From: Firmicutes bacterium AF25-13AC
Lineage (GTDB): Bacteria > Bacillota > Clostridia > Lachnospirales > Lachnospiraceae
NCBI GenBank assembly: GCA_003478935.1
Contig: QUFP01000015.1
Location: 1-64,000 of the forward strand
Reading direction: 5' to 3'
DNA length: 64,000 nt
Shown here: positions 1 to 7,555 of the stretch, one piece after another
Numbering within the stretch: position 1 is the first letter of the stretch
How the letters are laid out: each line of letters begins with the position of its first letter
Made by a program: the position numbers and the translations under genes
Notes under the pieces: model-generated
Seen by the model: the letters and a program-made list of their open reading frames with translations, nothing else
What the model was told of the DNA's origin: nothing
Databases searched by the model: none

Positions 1-155
1 TAAACGCTGAAGGCATCTAAGCGTGAAGCCCCCCTCAAGATGAGATATCCCATCGTAAGAGTAAGACCCCTTGAAGACGACGAGGTTGATAGGGCAGGGG
101 TGGAAGTGCTGTAAAGCATGGAGCTGACTGCTACTAATCGGTCGAGGGCTTGACC
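1..155 (+). rRNA. 23S ribosomal RNA, 3' end (partial)
   Basis: The window opens inside a 23S rRNA gene and contains only its last ~155 bases. The conserved 3'-terminal text is recognisable: the GCTGAAGGCATCTAAGC segment near the start, the AAGACGACGAGGTTGATAGG segment at about 75-95, and the terminal CTAATCGGTCGAGGGCTTGACC at 134-155, which pairs with the 5' end of the molecule. The exact end is set by homology and could be off by a few bases. No 5S rRNA gene follows. Confidence 0.95.
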
Positions 156-301
156 AAAAGGTCAGGGTAGGAAATGGTAATAGGTTTGAGATGAAAAGTT
201 TGTGTGCAGTTTTGAAGGTATATGGAATTAAAATAAATGATTGCGAGGATGATGCTTCTGATTAGTTTTATGTCAGGGCATTGTTTTTTGCATTTTAGAA
301 T

Positions 302-373
302 GCGCGAGTGGCTCAGTGGTGGAGCATCGCCTTCCCAAGGCGAGGGCCGCGGGTTCGAATCCCGTCTCGCGCT
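302..373 (+). tRNA. tRNA-Gly, anticodon CCC
   Basis: A complete cloverleaf can be drawn. The 7-bp acceptor stem pairs GCGCGAG (302-308) with CTCGCGC (366-372), discriminator T373. The anticodon stem is TCGCC/GGCGA with loop TTCCCAA, placing the anticodon CCC at 334-336. The T arm carries GGTTCGAATCC. CCC reads GGG, so the tRNA charges glycine. The 3' CCA is not encoded. It lies about 145 bases after the 23S gene, so it may be co-transcribed with the rRNA operon. Confidence 0.97.
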
Positions 374-434
374 TATCTTTACGAAGCTCCCTGACGGTTT
401 GCCAGAGAGTTTTTTTATTAAGGGGAAAAAGAAT

Positions 435-1103
435 ATGGATGTATTTATTTGGATTTTGGATGTGGTTGGAACTATCGCATTTTCAATCTCAGGTGCGATG
501 GTTGGCATACGAAAGAAAATGGATTTGTTTGGTGTTTGCGTGCTTGGAGTCGTCACAGCCACTGGAGGCGGTATGACAAGAGATATTGTACTAGGAATAA
601 ATCCGCCGAGAATGTTTACCAATTCGACAGATGTTTTAATAGCGGCAGTCACAGCTATTTTCACGTTTATAGTAATTCATTATGCGAATAGGAAAAAGCA
701 GACACATGTAGGCTTTCGTGAGATGTATAGCCTTGTACTTTTTGTAATGGATACGCTAGGTCTTGCAATTTTCACAGTAATTGGTATTGAGGTGGCGCTG
801 GCAACGAGGCCTGATGCAGGCAACTTCCTGCTTGTGTTTGTCGGTACCATTACTGGTGTTGGAGGCGGATTGCTAAGAGATATGATGTCAGAGTCAATTC
901 CATACATTTTTCAAAAGCATATTTATGCGACAGCATGTATTGTTGGTGCAGTGATCTGCGTTATTTTTTATAGGAAATTGAACATTTCGCTAAATATATC
1001 TATGATAGTGGGAGCAATTGCAGTGCTTGTAATTAGAGCATTAGCGGCACAGCTAAGATGGAATCTTCCAACAATTCATTTGGACGAAGAGGGAAAATCG
1101 TAA
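435..1103 (+). CDS. TRIC/YicG-family (UPF0126) membrane protein
   Basis: Predicted 222-residue integral membrane protein with about seven hydrophobic segments. It carries the paired family signature twice: GGGMTRD at residues 44-50 and GGGLLRD at 143-149, reflecting the internal duplication of this family (bacterial relatives of trimeric intracellular cation channels; YicG/YadS type). The open frame extends upstream through the tRNA to 237, but the ATG at 435 is preceded by AGGGGAAA and gives a normal family length, so I use that start. The gene is followed by a strong terminator. The transported ion or physiological role is not evident from the sequence. Confidence 0.88.
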   Translation: MDVFIWILDVVGTIAFSISGAMVGIRKKMDLFGVCVLGVVTATGGGMTRDIVLGINPPRMFTNSTDVLIAAVTAIFTFIVIHYANRKKQTHVGFREMYSLVLFVMDTLGLAIFTVIGIEVALATRPDAGNFLLVFVGTITGVGGGLLRDMMSESIPYIFQKHIYATACIVGAVICVIFYRKLNISLNISMIVGAIAVLVIRALAAQLRWNLPTIHLDEEGKS

Positions 1104-1105
1104 TT

Positions 1106-1139
1106 AAAAAAGTAAGCACCATGGTGCTTACTTTTTTTT
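1106..1139. terminator. Bidirectional rho-independent terminator
   Basis: AAAAAAGTAAGCACC is followed almost immediately by GGTGCTTACTTTTTTT, a near-perfect stem with A and T tracts on both sides. It can therefore terminate both the rightward TRIC-family gene and the leftward 58-residue gene whose stop codon lies inside the stem. Confidence 0.9.
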
Positions 1140-1304
1140 AGATCGTCTGTATTCTGCCAGAATTAATAAAAAAACTCCGGCAAATAAAACTAAAAAAGCA
1201 TAGGAAGGAATAACCCGCAGTGAGTAATAGCTGATAGTCAGCCAGAGTAGAGCAATGATAATTAATATAAAGGCTGCCCAGTGCAGCATATTGAATCGTT
1301 TCAT
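1128..1304 (-). CDS. Small two-helix membrane protein (58 aa), unknown function
   Basis: Short leftward open frame from ATG at 1304 to TAA at 1130-1128. The product begins MKRFNMLHWA, has two hydrophobic stretches (about residues 9-26 and 33-50) separated by a short polar turn, and ends in basic RRSKKK, giving a plausible positive-inside topology with both termini cytoplasmic. The upstream region has only a weak purine-rich ribosome site (AGAGAAG). It converges on the TRIC-family gene, and its stop codon sits within the shared terminator. I do not recognise a family; the composition and the clean fit between two genes argue that it is real. Confidence 0.6.
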   Translation of the reverse strand: MKRFNMLHWAAFILIIIALLWLTISYYSLRVIPSYAFLVLFAGVFLLILAEYRRSKKK

Positions 1305-1405
1305 ACAAGCTTCTCTTTTCTGTTAGCGTTACTTATAAAATATCATACTTTAATCAAATTGTAAAGCAAAGGAAAGACGCCATTTATTAAGAATTATTTA
1401 TGATG

Positions 1406-2500
1406 CTATTCAAATTTTGTGACAGCATTTTTTGCGTATGTTGTGGTTACGAGATCATCGTAAGGCACTTTTTGTTCAAGCTCCCCAGCATCAAGCAGGA
1501 TATCCTGAAGCAGATCAAAGCTTTCCTTCGTGAATATGGTATCATTTTTCCAAGTATCCTGCTCAAGATAACGATTTACAATGATGGTAATTGTTTTGAT
1601 ATCTGTTTCTGGAAATTGAGGTGCAATGACGTTTGCAATCTCCGCTGCACTGTGAGAATTGACATATTCAAGCCCTTTTTGAATAGCATTTGTAAAATGT
1701 TGTATTGTATCAGGGTGAGCCTTTAAAAAGCTTTTTCGGGCGCTGTAAGCGGTATATGGAACGTACCCTGAATCAACTCCTAGAGATGCCACTACATATC
1801 CATCACCAGACAGCTCAAGAAGCGTTGCATGTGGTTCAAATTCGACAGTATAATCGCTTAGAGATGTGTCAGACGAGAAAGCTGCAGCTGTAGAACCAAA
1901 ATCAATATTTTGTATTATCGTCACATCTTTTTGCGGAGTTAATCCGTTTTTCTTTAAGATATATTCAAAAACCATCTCTGGCATACCGCCTTTTCTGCCT
2001 CCAATTACAGTTGATCCCTTTAATTGTGACCAAGAAAAACTATCATATTGTTCTCGGCTGACAAGAAAGTTTCCAGCCCGTTGTGTAAGCTGGGCAAAAT
2101 TGATAGCAAAATCCTCATTACCTTCTTTATACGTATAAATACTGGCTTCACTGCCCATAAAACCGATATCAGCATTTCCGGAAATGAGAGCAGTCATTGT
2201 TTTATCAGCGCCAAAGCCGGTGTCTAGTGTCAGCAAAATACCTTCCTCTTCAAAATAACCAAGTTCAATAGCAGCATATTGCGGCGCGTAAAAGATAGAG
2301 TGAGCAACTTCATTTAATGTTACAGGAGTAAGCTCCTTGTTATTTTCAGTTGATGATGCAGTTGAATGAGAATTATTTTTTGAAGAAGAGCAGCCTATAA
2401 GGGAGCAGATCAAAATAGAGAAAGCAAGAATAACGAGGTGAAGAAGACCTGTTTTTAGTTTGCTTTTTACTAAAGAATTGTTTAAAGAAAAATTGTTCAT
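1406..2500 (-). CDS. ABC transporter substrate-binding lipoprotein, NMT1/SsuA/ThiY family
   Basis: 364-residue periplasmic-binding-protein-type lipoprotein. A hydrophobic signal is followed by the lipobox LIGC and then a Ser/Asn-rich linker. The mature part carries family features: an early FYAPQYAAIELGYFEEEGI segment, GNADIGFMGSEA, and a later GYVPYTAYSARKSF segment. Family members bind small nutrients such as thiamine precursors, taurine/sulfonates or nitrate; the ligand cannot be told here. The frame is open to 2539, but the ATG at 2500 has GAGG six bases upstream and starts just ahead of the signal peptide. It is an orphan: no permease or ATPase of this family is adjacent. Confidence 0.87.
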   Translation of the reverse strand: MNNFSLNNSLVKSKLKTGLLHLVILAFSILICSLIGCSSSKNNSHSTASSTENNKELTPVTLNEVAHSIFYAPQYAAIELGYFEEEGILLTLDTGFGADKTMTALISGNADIGFMGSEASIYTYKEGNEDFAINFAQLTQRAGNFLVSREQYDSFSWSQLKGSTVIGGRKGGMPEMVFEYILKKNGLTPQKDVTIIQNIDFGSTAAAFSSDTSLSDYTVEFEPHATLLELSGDGYVVASLGVDSGYVPYTAYSARKSFLKAHPDTIQHFTNAIQKGLEYVNSHSAAEIANVIAPQFPETDIKTITIIVNRYLEQDTWKNDTIFTKESFDLLQDILLDAGELEQKVPYDDLVTTTYAKNAVTKFE

Positions 2501-2570
2501 GGAAAACCTCAGAGAGCTGTTTGTGATTAGAATATGCATAAAAAAGGTGGAGCGTTAATGGATGATTTGT

Positions 2571-2598
2571 GGTATACTTATAACGTATTTTTTAACAA
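2571..2598 (-). promoter_or_regulatory. Possible promoter of the NMT1-type binding protein gene
   Basis: On the minus strand TTGTTA (2598-2593) is separated by 16 bases from TATACC (2576-2571), about 70 bases upstream of the chosen start. The -10 is imperfect, so this is a moderate call. Confidence 0.4.
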
Positions 2599-2600
2599 AT

Positions 2601-2755
2601 CAAGGAAGTCCCCCGCTTCAATTGCGAAGAGCAATAAGCAGTGGGTGGGGACTTCCTTGTATCAGGAGGGGTATAAGCCCCTCCTGATAAACTGCGAAGC
2701 AGTTATTTGGTTATGAGCAAGTAGCGAAGCGGATTGCGAATATCCGCTTGACTAG
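2601..2755 (+). repeat. Intergenic multi-hairpin repeat cassette, long copy
   Basis: Four consecutive hairpins fill the gap before the DUF3842 gene: a 13-bp perfect stem (2601-2613 with 2647-2659), an 11-bp perfect stem with a 6-base loop (2661-2671 with 2678-2688), AACTGC-GAA-GCAGTT (2690-2704), and a stem around AAGCGGAT/ATCCGCTT (about 2728-2749). A shortened copy lies at 5289-5351 and shares the text AACAAATCAAGGAAGT, AGTTATTTGGTTATGAGC and AAGTAGCGAAGCGGA. Several loops use the very stable GCGAAGC turn. There is no convincing protein in it. Confidence 0.75.
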
Positions 2756-2781
2756 TTAGAAAATTTGGCAGGTGAAAGAAT

Positions 2782-3189
2782 ATGAAAATTGTGGTAATTG
2801 ATGGTCAGGGTGGCCGTATGGGAAGTGCATTTATTGACAAATGGATTAAGTCTGGAGGTGATCCAAAGGAACTGATTGCAGTTGGCACAAATGCGATGGC
2901 AACATCAGCAATGATGAAGGCAGGTGCTGTGAAGGCAGCGACAGGAGAAAATCCAGTAGTTGTCAATACGTCAGGAGCTGATTTTGTAGTCGGACCAATT
3001 GGAATCATTGCAGCAGATGCACTGCTTGGCGAGATAACACCAAAGATGGCACAGGCAGTTGCATCTTGTACAGCACAAAAAGTGCTATTACCGGTAAATA
3101 CATGTATGTTTCATGTGGTTGGTGTGTCAGATAATCGCCTTAGTGATAACATTGATGAAGCTATTTCTTATATTTTGCAAAATAAATAG
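2782..3189 (+). CDS. DUF3842 family protein
   Basis: 135-residue cytoplasmic protein of the DUF3842 family, common in Clostridia. The N-terminus is a Rossmann-like beta strand and glycine-rich turn, VVIDGQGGRMGSAF (residues 4-17), reminiscent of the dinucleotide-binding loop of dihydrodipicolinate reductase. A second glycine-containing segment VVGPIGIIAADALLGEITP follows near residue 72, and a Cys-containing NTCMFHVVG near residue 110. The ATG at 2782 has AGGTGA upstream at a good distance. Function is not known; nucleotide binding is an inference from the loop. Confidence 0.85.
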   Translation: MKIVVIDGQGGRMGSAFIDKWIKSGGDPKELIAVGTNAMATSAMMKAGAVKAATGENPVVVNTSGADFVVGPIGIIAADALLGEITPKMAQAVASCTAQKVLLPVNTCMFHVVGVSDNRLSDNIDEAISYILQNK

Positions 3190-3359
3190 CAAAATATTGT
3201 ATTTTTTGTCATTTTGCTAGTTCCATTTTCGACAGATACTTGATATACTGGAATTGTTCTGCGAGTAAAAAGAAAGTAAAACTTATGTAAAAATCGTCGA
3301 ACAAGTAAATCAGAGGCTTGGGCACAAAATGTGCTAAGTCAAAAGAATGAGAGGTAAAC

Positions 3360-5290
3360 ATGGGAGTAACATCCATATTGTCACTGTTAAGTGGCGTAGC
3401 GCTATTCCTTTATGGCATGTCGGTCATGGGCGATAGCCTGAAAAAGGTGGCAGGCAACAAGCTGGAGCTGATTTTGTATAAGCTTACCAGTACCCCTCTA
3501 AAGGGAATATTGCTTGGAACAGCAGTAACGGCAATTATTCAGTCTTCATCGGCGACAACAGTTATGGTTGTCGGATTCGTAAATTCTGGTATGATGAAGG
3601 TTGCGCAGTCAATTGGTATTATCATGGGCGCAAATATCGGAACGAGTGTCACTGGCTGGATCCTCTGTCTGTCCTATATTGAGGGATCAGGTGGCATTGC
3701 ACAGCTTCTTTCAACAGCAACTATTTCAGCAGTTGTTGCCATTATCGGTATTGTTTTCCGTATGGTTATGAAAAAGGACAGCTATCGCCATGTCGGTGAG
3801 ATTATGCTTGGTTTTGCAATTTTAATGTTTGGTATGCAGACAATGAGTGGAGCTGTGGCACCACTTAAGGATAGTGAGACATTTAGAAGCATGCTGACAA
3901 TGTTTACAAATCCGGCAGCTGGAATTTTAGTTGGTATTCTTTTCACAGCAGTTTTACAGAGTGCATCTGCATCAGTTGGTATTTTGCAGGCACTGTCTGT
4001 AACAGGAGGAATCAGCTTTGCAGTAGCACTTCCGATTGTTATGGGTATTGGTGTCGGTGCAGCATGTCCAGTTTTAATGTCTGCAATCGGTACAAATAAA
4101 AATGGTAAACGTACAGCTCTTATCTATTTGCTGAACGATTTATTTGGTATGTTGTTCTGGTCAATTGTGTTCTACACATTAAATGCAATTTTCCATTTTA
4201 AATTCATGAATGTTGTAATGACGCCGGTATATATTGCGCTGATGAATACAGTTTTTCGTGCAGCAACAATTTGTATTTTGTCACCATTTATTAAATACAT
4301 TGAGAAGCTTGTTTACATTTTAATCAAGGATGACGAGGAAGATCTTGATGAGCAAAAGGATTTTGATCTTCTTGAGGAACGCTTCTTAAATTATCCGGCA
4401 ATCGCAATTGCACAGAGTCATACTGCGATGAATGGTATGGCGAGAAAGGCGCGTAAGAATTTATCAAGATCAGTGAGCCTTCTGAAAAAATATTCTGATG
4501 AGAAATATCAAAAGATTGAAGAAAAAGAAGTGCTGATTGATAAGTATGAGGATAAGCTTGGAACATATTTGATGCAGTTGACTGGAAAGGAATTAAGCGG
4601 AGATCAGACTAAACAGGTATCCAAATTTTTGCATACAATCAGTGACTTTGAGCGTATGGGCGATCATGCACTGAATGTTGCCAGAACTGCAAAGGAACTT
4701 TATGATAAGAAGATTGTCTTTTCAGATGAAGCGCGATATGAATTAAATGTCCTAATTGCCGCAATGAAGGAGATTGTTACAAGTACAGTTCAGGCTTTTA
4801 GCGTGATGACTTACAGATGGCAGCTAGAATCGAGCCGCTTCGTGAGCTTATTGGTATGTTGTGTGATGAACTAAAAATGCGTCATGTAGATCGTTTGCAG
4901 TCTGGAAAATGTGGAATTTCACAGGGCTTTGCATTTAACGATTTGTTGACAAACATTGAGAGAGTATCAGATCACTGTTCCAATGTTGCCGTAGCGATGA
5001 TTGAGCTTGAGTCCAGAAACTTTGATACGCATGAGTATTTAAAGAGCGTGCGTGAGATGAGAAATACTGAATATAAGCGTTACTTTGAGGAGTATGAGCA
5101 AAAGTATAGTATTGATGATTTCGAAGCTTGGTCAGAAAGACAGCAGGAGAAGGCAAAGATGAAGGCTCTATTAGAGGAGCAGCAGCTACAGCAGGGAAGA
5201 AAATCTAAGAATGTTGAAACGGCAGAGACAATCATTCCAGAGAATATTGATCCGTTAGAAGATCCGCTTGAGGATACAGAAGAAAATTAA
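3360..5290 (+). CDS. Na+/phosphate cotransporter with C-terminal PhoU domain (frameshifted)
   Basis: Sodium-dependent phosphate symporter of the NptA/YjbB type, 643 residues when joined. The membrane half contains the two inverted QSS repeats typical of the family (QSSSATTVMVVG near residue 60 and LQSASASVGI near 199). The cytoplasmic tail (about 340-640) is a PhoU-like helical domain with SDFERMGDHALNVA and IERVSDHCSNVAVA. The frame breaks just after base 4805: GTG is followed by ATGAC where GTG-GAT-GAC restores the domain, so one G appears to be missing. ATG at 3360 follows GAGAGGTAAAC. Whether the break is real or a sequence error needs re-sequencing; I favour an error because both halves are intact. 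Confidence 0.88.
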
Positions 5291-5351
5291 CAAATCAAGG
5301 AAGTAGTTATTTGGTTATGAGCAAGTAGCGAAGCGGAATATCCGCTTGACT
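5289..5351 (+). repeat. Intergenic hairpin repeat cassette, short copy
   Basis: Begins at the stop codon of the phosphate symporter gene and repeats the ends of the 2601-2755 cassette (AACAAATCAAGGAAGT, then AGTTATTTGGTTATGAGC, then AAGTAGCGAAGCGGA and TCCGCTTGACT). The three central hairpins of the long copy are missing, as is a six-base piece of the last loop. It sits directly ahead of a terminator. Confidence 0.75.
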
Positions 5352-5353
5352 AT

Positions 5354-5406
5354 AAAAAAGCAGGTACCTGCAAATGGAGATAAATCCATACAGGTCCTGC
5401 TTTTTT
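5354..5406. terminator. Bidirectional rho-independent terminator
   Basis: AAAAAAGCAGG...CCTGCTTTTTT with additional inner pairing (ACCTG with CAGGT, ATGGA with TCCAT). It lies between convergent genes, the phosphate symporter and the TPM-domain protein, and has T tracts in both directions. Confidence 0.9.
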
Positions 5407-5442
5407 GTATGTGCAACTTACTCGGGAGTTTTGGTTTGACGA

Positions 5443-6323
5443 TTAGAATTTGCCACCTCCACCGCCAAAACCGTTGCTGTCAGTGCTTCCGCCGCCGCTA
5501 CTGCCACTGCTAGAAGAGCTGTCATTTTTCTCTCGCTTTACACGCTGCGTAGTGGTATAAAGATAATAATCACGTTTCTTTGTAAGATGAAACTTCCAGG
5601 TTCCATATAATCTGCAGCGCTAGTTTTCTTAACAGCTGTCTTCATAGAGGCAGCCTTTACACTACAAATGATAAGTGCAACTATAAATGCAATGCCAAAT
5701 GACATCAGATATGGCAAAGCGCGAGATAAGAAGGTAAGTTTTGCCGGATTATCATCACTGTAAGGTGTTCCCTCACGCGCTTCCTTTAAAAAGGCTTCGC
5801 TCAGATCAGCAAAAGTGGTAAAAGCATCATAGTAATCACCATCAGAAAGCTTCGAAGTAACACGACTGGAGATGTAGTCAAAACCGTATTCATTGCTGAC
5901 TGCGGTTAATCCATAGCCGTATGTTAAAAGCTGCCAGTCGCGCTCAGCCATACTGACTGCAAAGATAATACCATCATGACCGTCTCCGTAGCCGTAACCA
6001 CATTGCGTATAGATTGCTTCAACGTAATTACGCACATCATAGCCATTTGTATCTTTTAATGTAAAGACAACAACATCACATTGATACTGCTGTTCAATTG
6101 CTGCCAATTTATTAGATAATGCAGTGATTTGATCTGATGAGAGAAGTCCGGCACCATCATAGACATCACCTGAAATCTCAGATTTATTAGCAACTTCAAT
6201 GCTGGCAAGGTCAACTTTAGCACTGGCAAGAACAGGAAGTGTTAAGCTGATGCATAATAAGAAAGTGCACAGTACAGCAAATAACGATCGCTCGCTGTGT
6301 TTTTTATGTAAGATTGTGTTCAT
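5443..6323 (-). CDS. TPM-domain exported membrane protein (frameshifted)
   Basis: Joined product of 293 residues: N-terminal signal sequence ending ASA, a TPM domain (about 50-175; opens VYDGAGLLSSDQI and contains RDWQLLTYGYG), one transmembrane helix near 205-225, and a low-complexity Ser/Gly tail ending FGGGGGKF, which is the hallmark tail of this family. The frame breaks at the A-run 5590-5592; adding one base (a T on the coding strand) restores the tail, so the apparent early stop at 5538 is probably artefactual. It is 30 bases downstream of the zinc-ribbon gene and likely co-transcribed. TPM proteins in other bacteria are linked to membrane protein quality control, but that role is not shown here. 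Confidence 0.85.
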
Positions 6324-6353
6324 ATGATCACTCCTTTCATGTCCAACGACAAA

Positions 6354-7427
6354 TTAAAAGATAAACAGCTTCAGCAGAATGCCGAGCGGAATCGTAATGC
6401 CAGCGAGAAGACTAAAGAAGCGTCCCTTATCAATCGGAAGATCACCAATCAGCTTGCCGGTTTGTCCATTGATGGCAAAATGGTAGGATTTGCCATGCCA
6501 GTTAGTTGTCAGCATCCATACAGGAAGGAGTGCATAGTCAACGCTGTTTTGTGTGGTGCTGATTTTGCTGGTACGTGGTGTCAGCGTTGTGTAGTCGCAT
6601 GTTCTGCGGATAGCTGCAATTGTTGTGTTTTTTACGCGAGCTGTTGCGCGCGGTGCGCATGCAGTAGCATCCTCATCATAAGTTTGTGCTGCATAGCCTG
6701 GCAGATAATCAGTATGAAAATCAGTGATAGCGCTGTAATCAAATGGTTCAATTGCATCCATGTAGGCATCATCCATCTTCGATGAGCCATCAACAGGAAT
6801 GTTGTTAAAACGAGCTTCGCCATCACGCAGAACAAGATAATGTTCTGTTTCTGTGACATCATAATCACCGTCTGTGTAATGATGTGTGCGTGTCGCATCA
6901 AAGGAAAAGCTTCCATTGGATTCACAGCTGTAAAGCCAGAAAGGAACGTAAATACCGCTGATTTCCTCAAGATGGTTTTCAGCAGAAAAAGCACGCGGAA
7001 GGAAAATCTTTCCCTTATAAAAGTTTTTCAGTGTTTCTTTTGCTGTTTTTTTGTCGACCTTAAAAGGAATCACGTAATTAGGGCGCTTAGCACCACTTAA
7101 ATGGTCAGACAATACGACAGGAGAACCACAGTAGGCACAGGTAGAAGCAGCTGTTGTCTCATCAGTGACAAGTTCTGCACCACATGTAGGGCAGTGATAG
7201 CTGCGCATACCTTGCTGCTCACTAGATGACCAGTTAGATCCGGCGTCAGACGTATTCCAGCGTGCATTATCTTGATCAGTACTGGAAGGTGTGTCGCTTA
7301 GAGCTTTCATTGCCTCAACATCAATTGAGGTGTCACAGTGAGAACAGTGTAGTTTCTGGGTTTTGCTGTCGAAAGTAAGTGCTGCACCACAGTTGGGACA
7401 CTTATAGGTTTTAATCGAATCATCCAT
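6354..7427 (-). CDS. Double zinc-ribbon membrane-anchored protein
   Basis: 357 residues. The N-terminus holds two zinc ribbons, CPNCGAAL with LHCSHC (residues 10-33) and CPTCGAEL with CAYCG (about 79-101). The middle is a beta-rich region with a Trp/Tyr-rich FWLYSCESNG segment. The C-terminus is a single hydrophobic helix. Proteins of this build are often mislabelled as primosomal protein N' or helicase, but no helicase motif is present. ATG at 7427 follows AAAAGAGG. It is the first gene of a two-gene leftward operon with the TPM protein, a pairing common in Clostridia. Function unknown. Confidence 0.82.
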   Translation of the reverse strand: MDDSIKTYKCPNCGAALTFDSKTQKLHCSHCDTSIDVEAMKALSDTPSSTDQDNARWNTSDAGSNWSSSEQQGMRSYHCPTCGAELVTDETTAASTCAYCGSPVVLSDHLSGAKRPNYVIPFKVDKKTAKETLKNFYKGKIFLPRAFSAENHLEEISGIYVPFWLYSCESNGSFSFDATRTHHYTDGDYDVTETEHYLVLRDGEARFNNIPVDGSSKMDDAYMDAIEPFDYSAITDFHTDYLPGYAAQTYDEDATACAPRATARVKNTTIAAIRRTCDYTTLTPRTSKISTTQNSVDYALLPVWMLTTNWHGKSYHFAINGQTGKLIGDLPIDKGRFFSLLAGITIPLGILLKLFIF

Positions 7428-7473
7428 AGAAACCTCTTTTCCGTGCCGTTAAAGGCACTGTTTTCTTATAATT

Positions 7474-7502
7474 ATTGTATCATGGACGAAACTGTTTGTC
7501 TA
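7474..7502 (-). promoter_or_regulatory. Promoter of the zinc-ribbon/TPM operon
   Basis: Minus strand: TAGACA (7502-7497), 17-base spacer, TACAAT (7479-7474), about 47 bases upstream of the ATG at 7427. Both hexamers match five of six consensus bases. Confidence 0.75.
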
Positions 7503-7544
7503 TAAAAAAGAGACTGCGCATTTTTATGCACAGCCACTTTTTTT
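7503..7544. terminator. Bidirectional terminator after the alpha-mannosidase gene
   Basis: A hairpin built on TGTGCAT/ATGCGCA with A/T tracts on both sides. It ends the leftward alpha-mannosidase transcript and abuts the promoter of the next leftward operon. Confidence 0.8.
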
Positions 7545-7555
7545 AATCCAAATAT

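Noticed and set aside
156..301. Divergent 5S rRNA after the 23S gene
   Set aside because: None of the conserved 5S blocks can be found, and the interval is AT-rich without a 120-base folded domain.
237..434. N-terminal extension of the TRIC-family protein
   Set aside because: It would translate through the tRNA-Gly gene; the ATG at 435 has the ribosome site and family length.
2534..2716. Rightward 60-codon frame starting MHKKGGALMD
   Set aside because: It runs through the multi-hairpin repeat cassette, has no conserved look, and its apparent coding is explained by the repeats.
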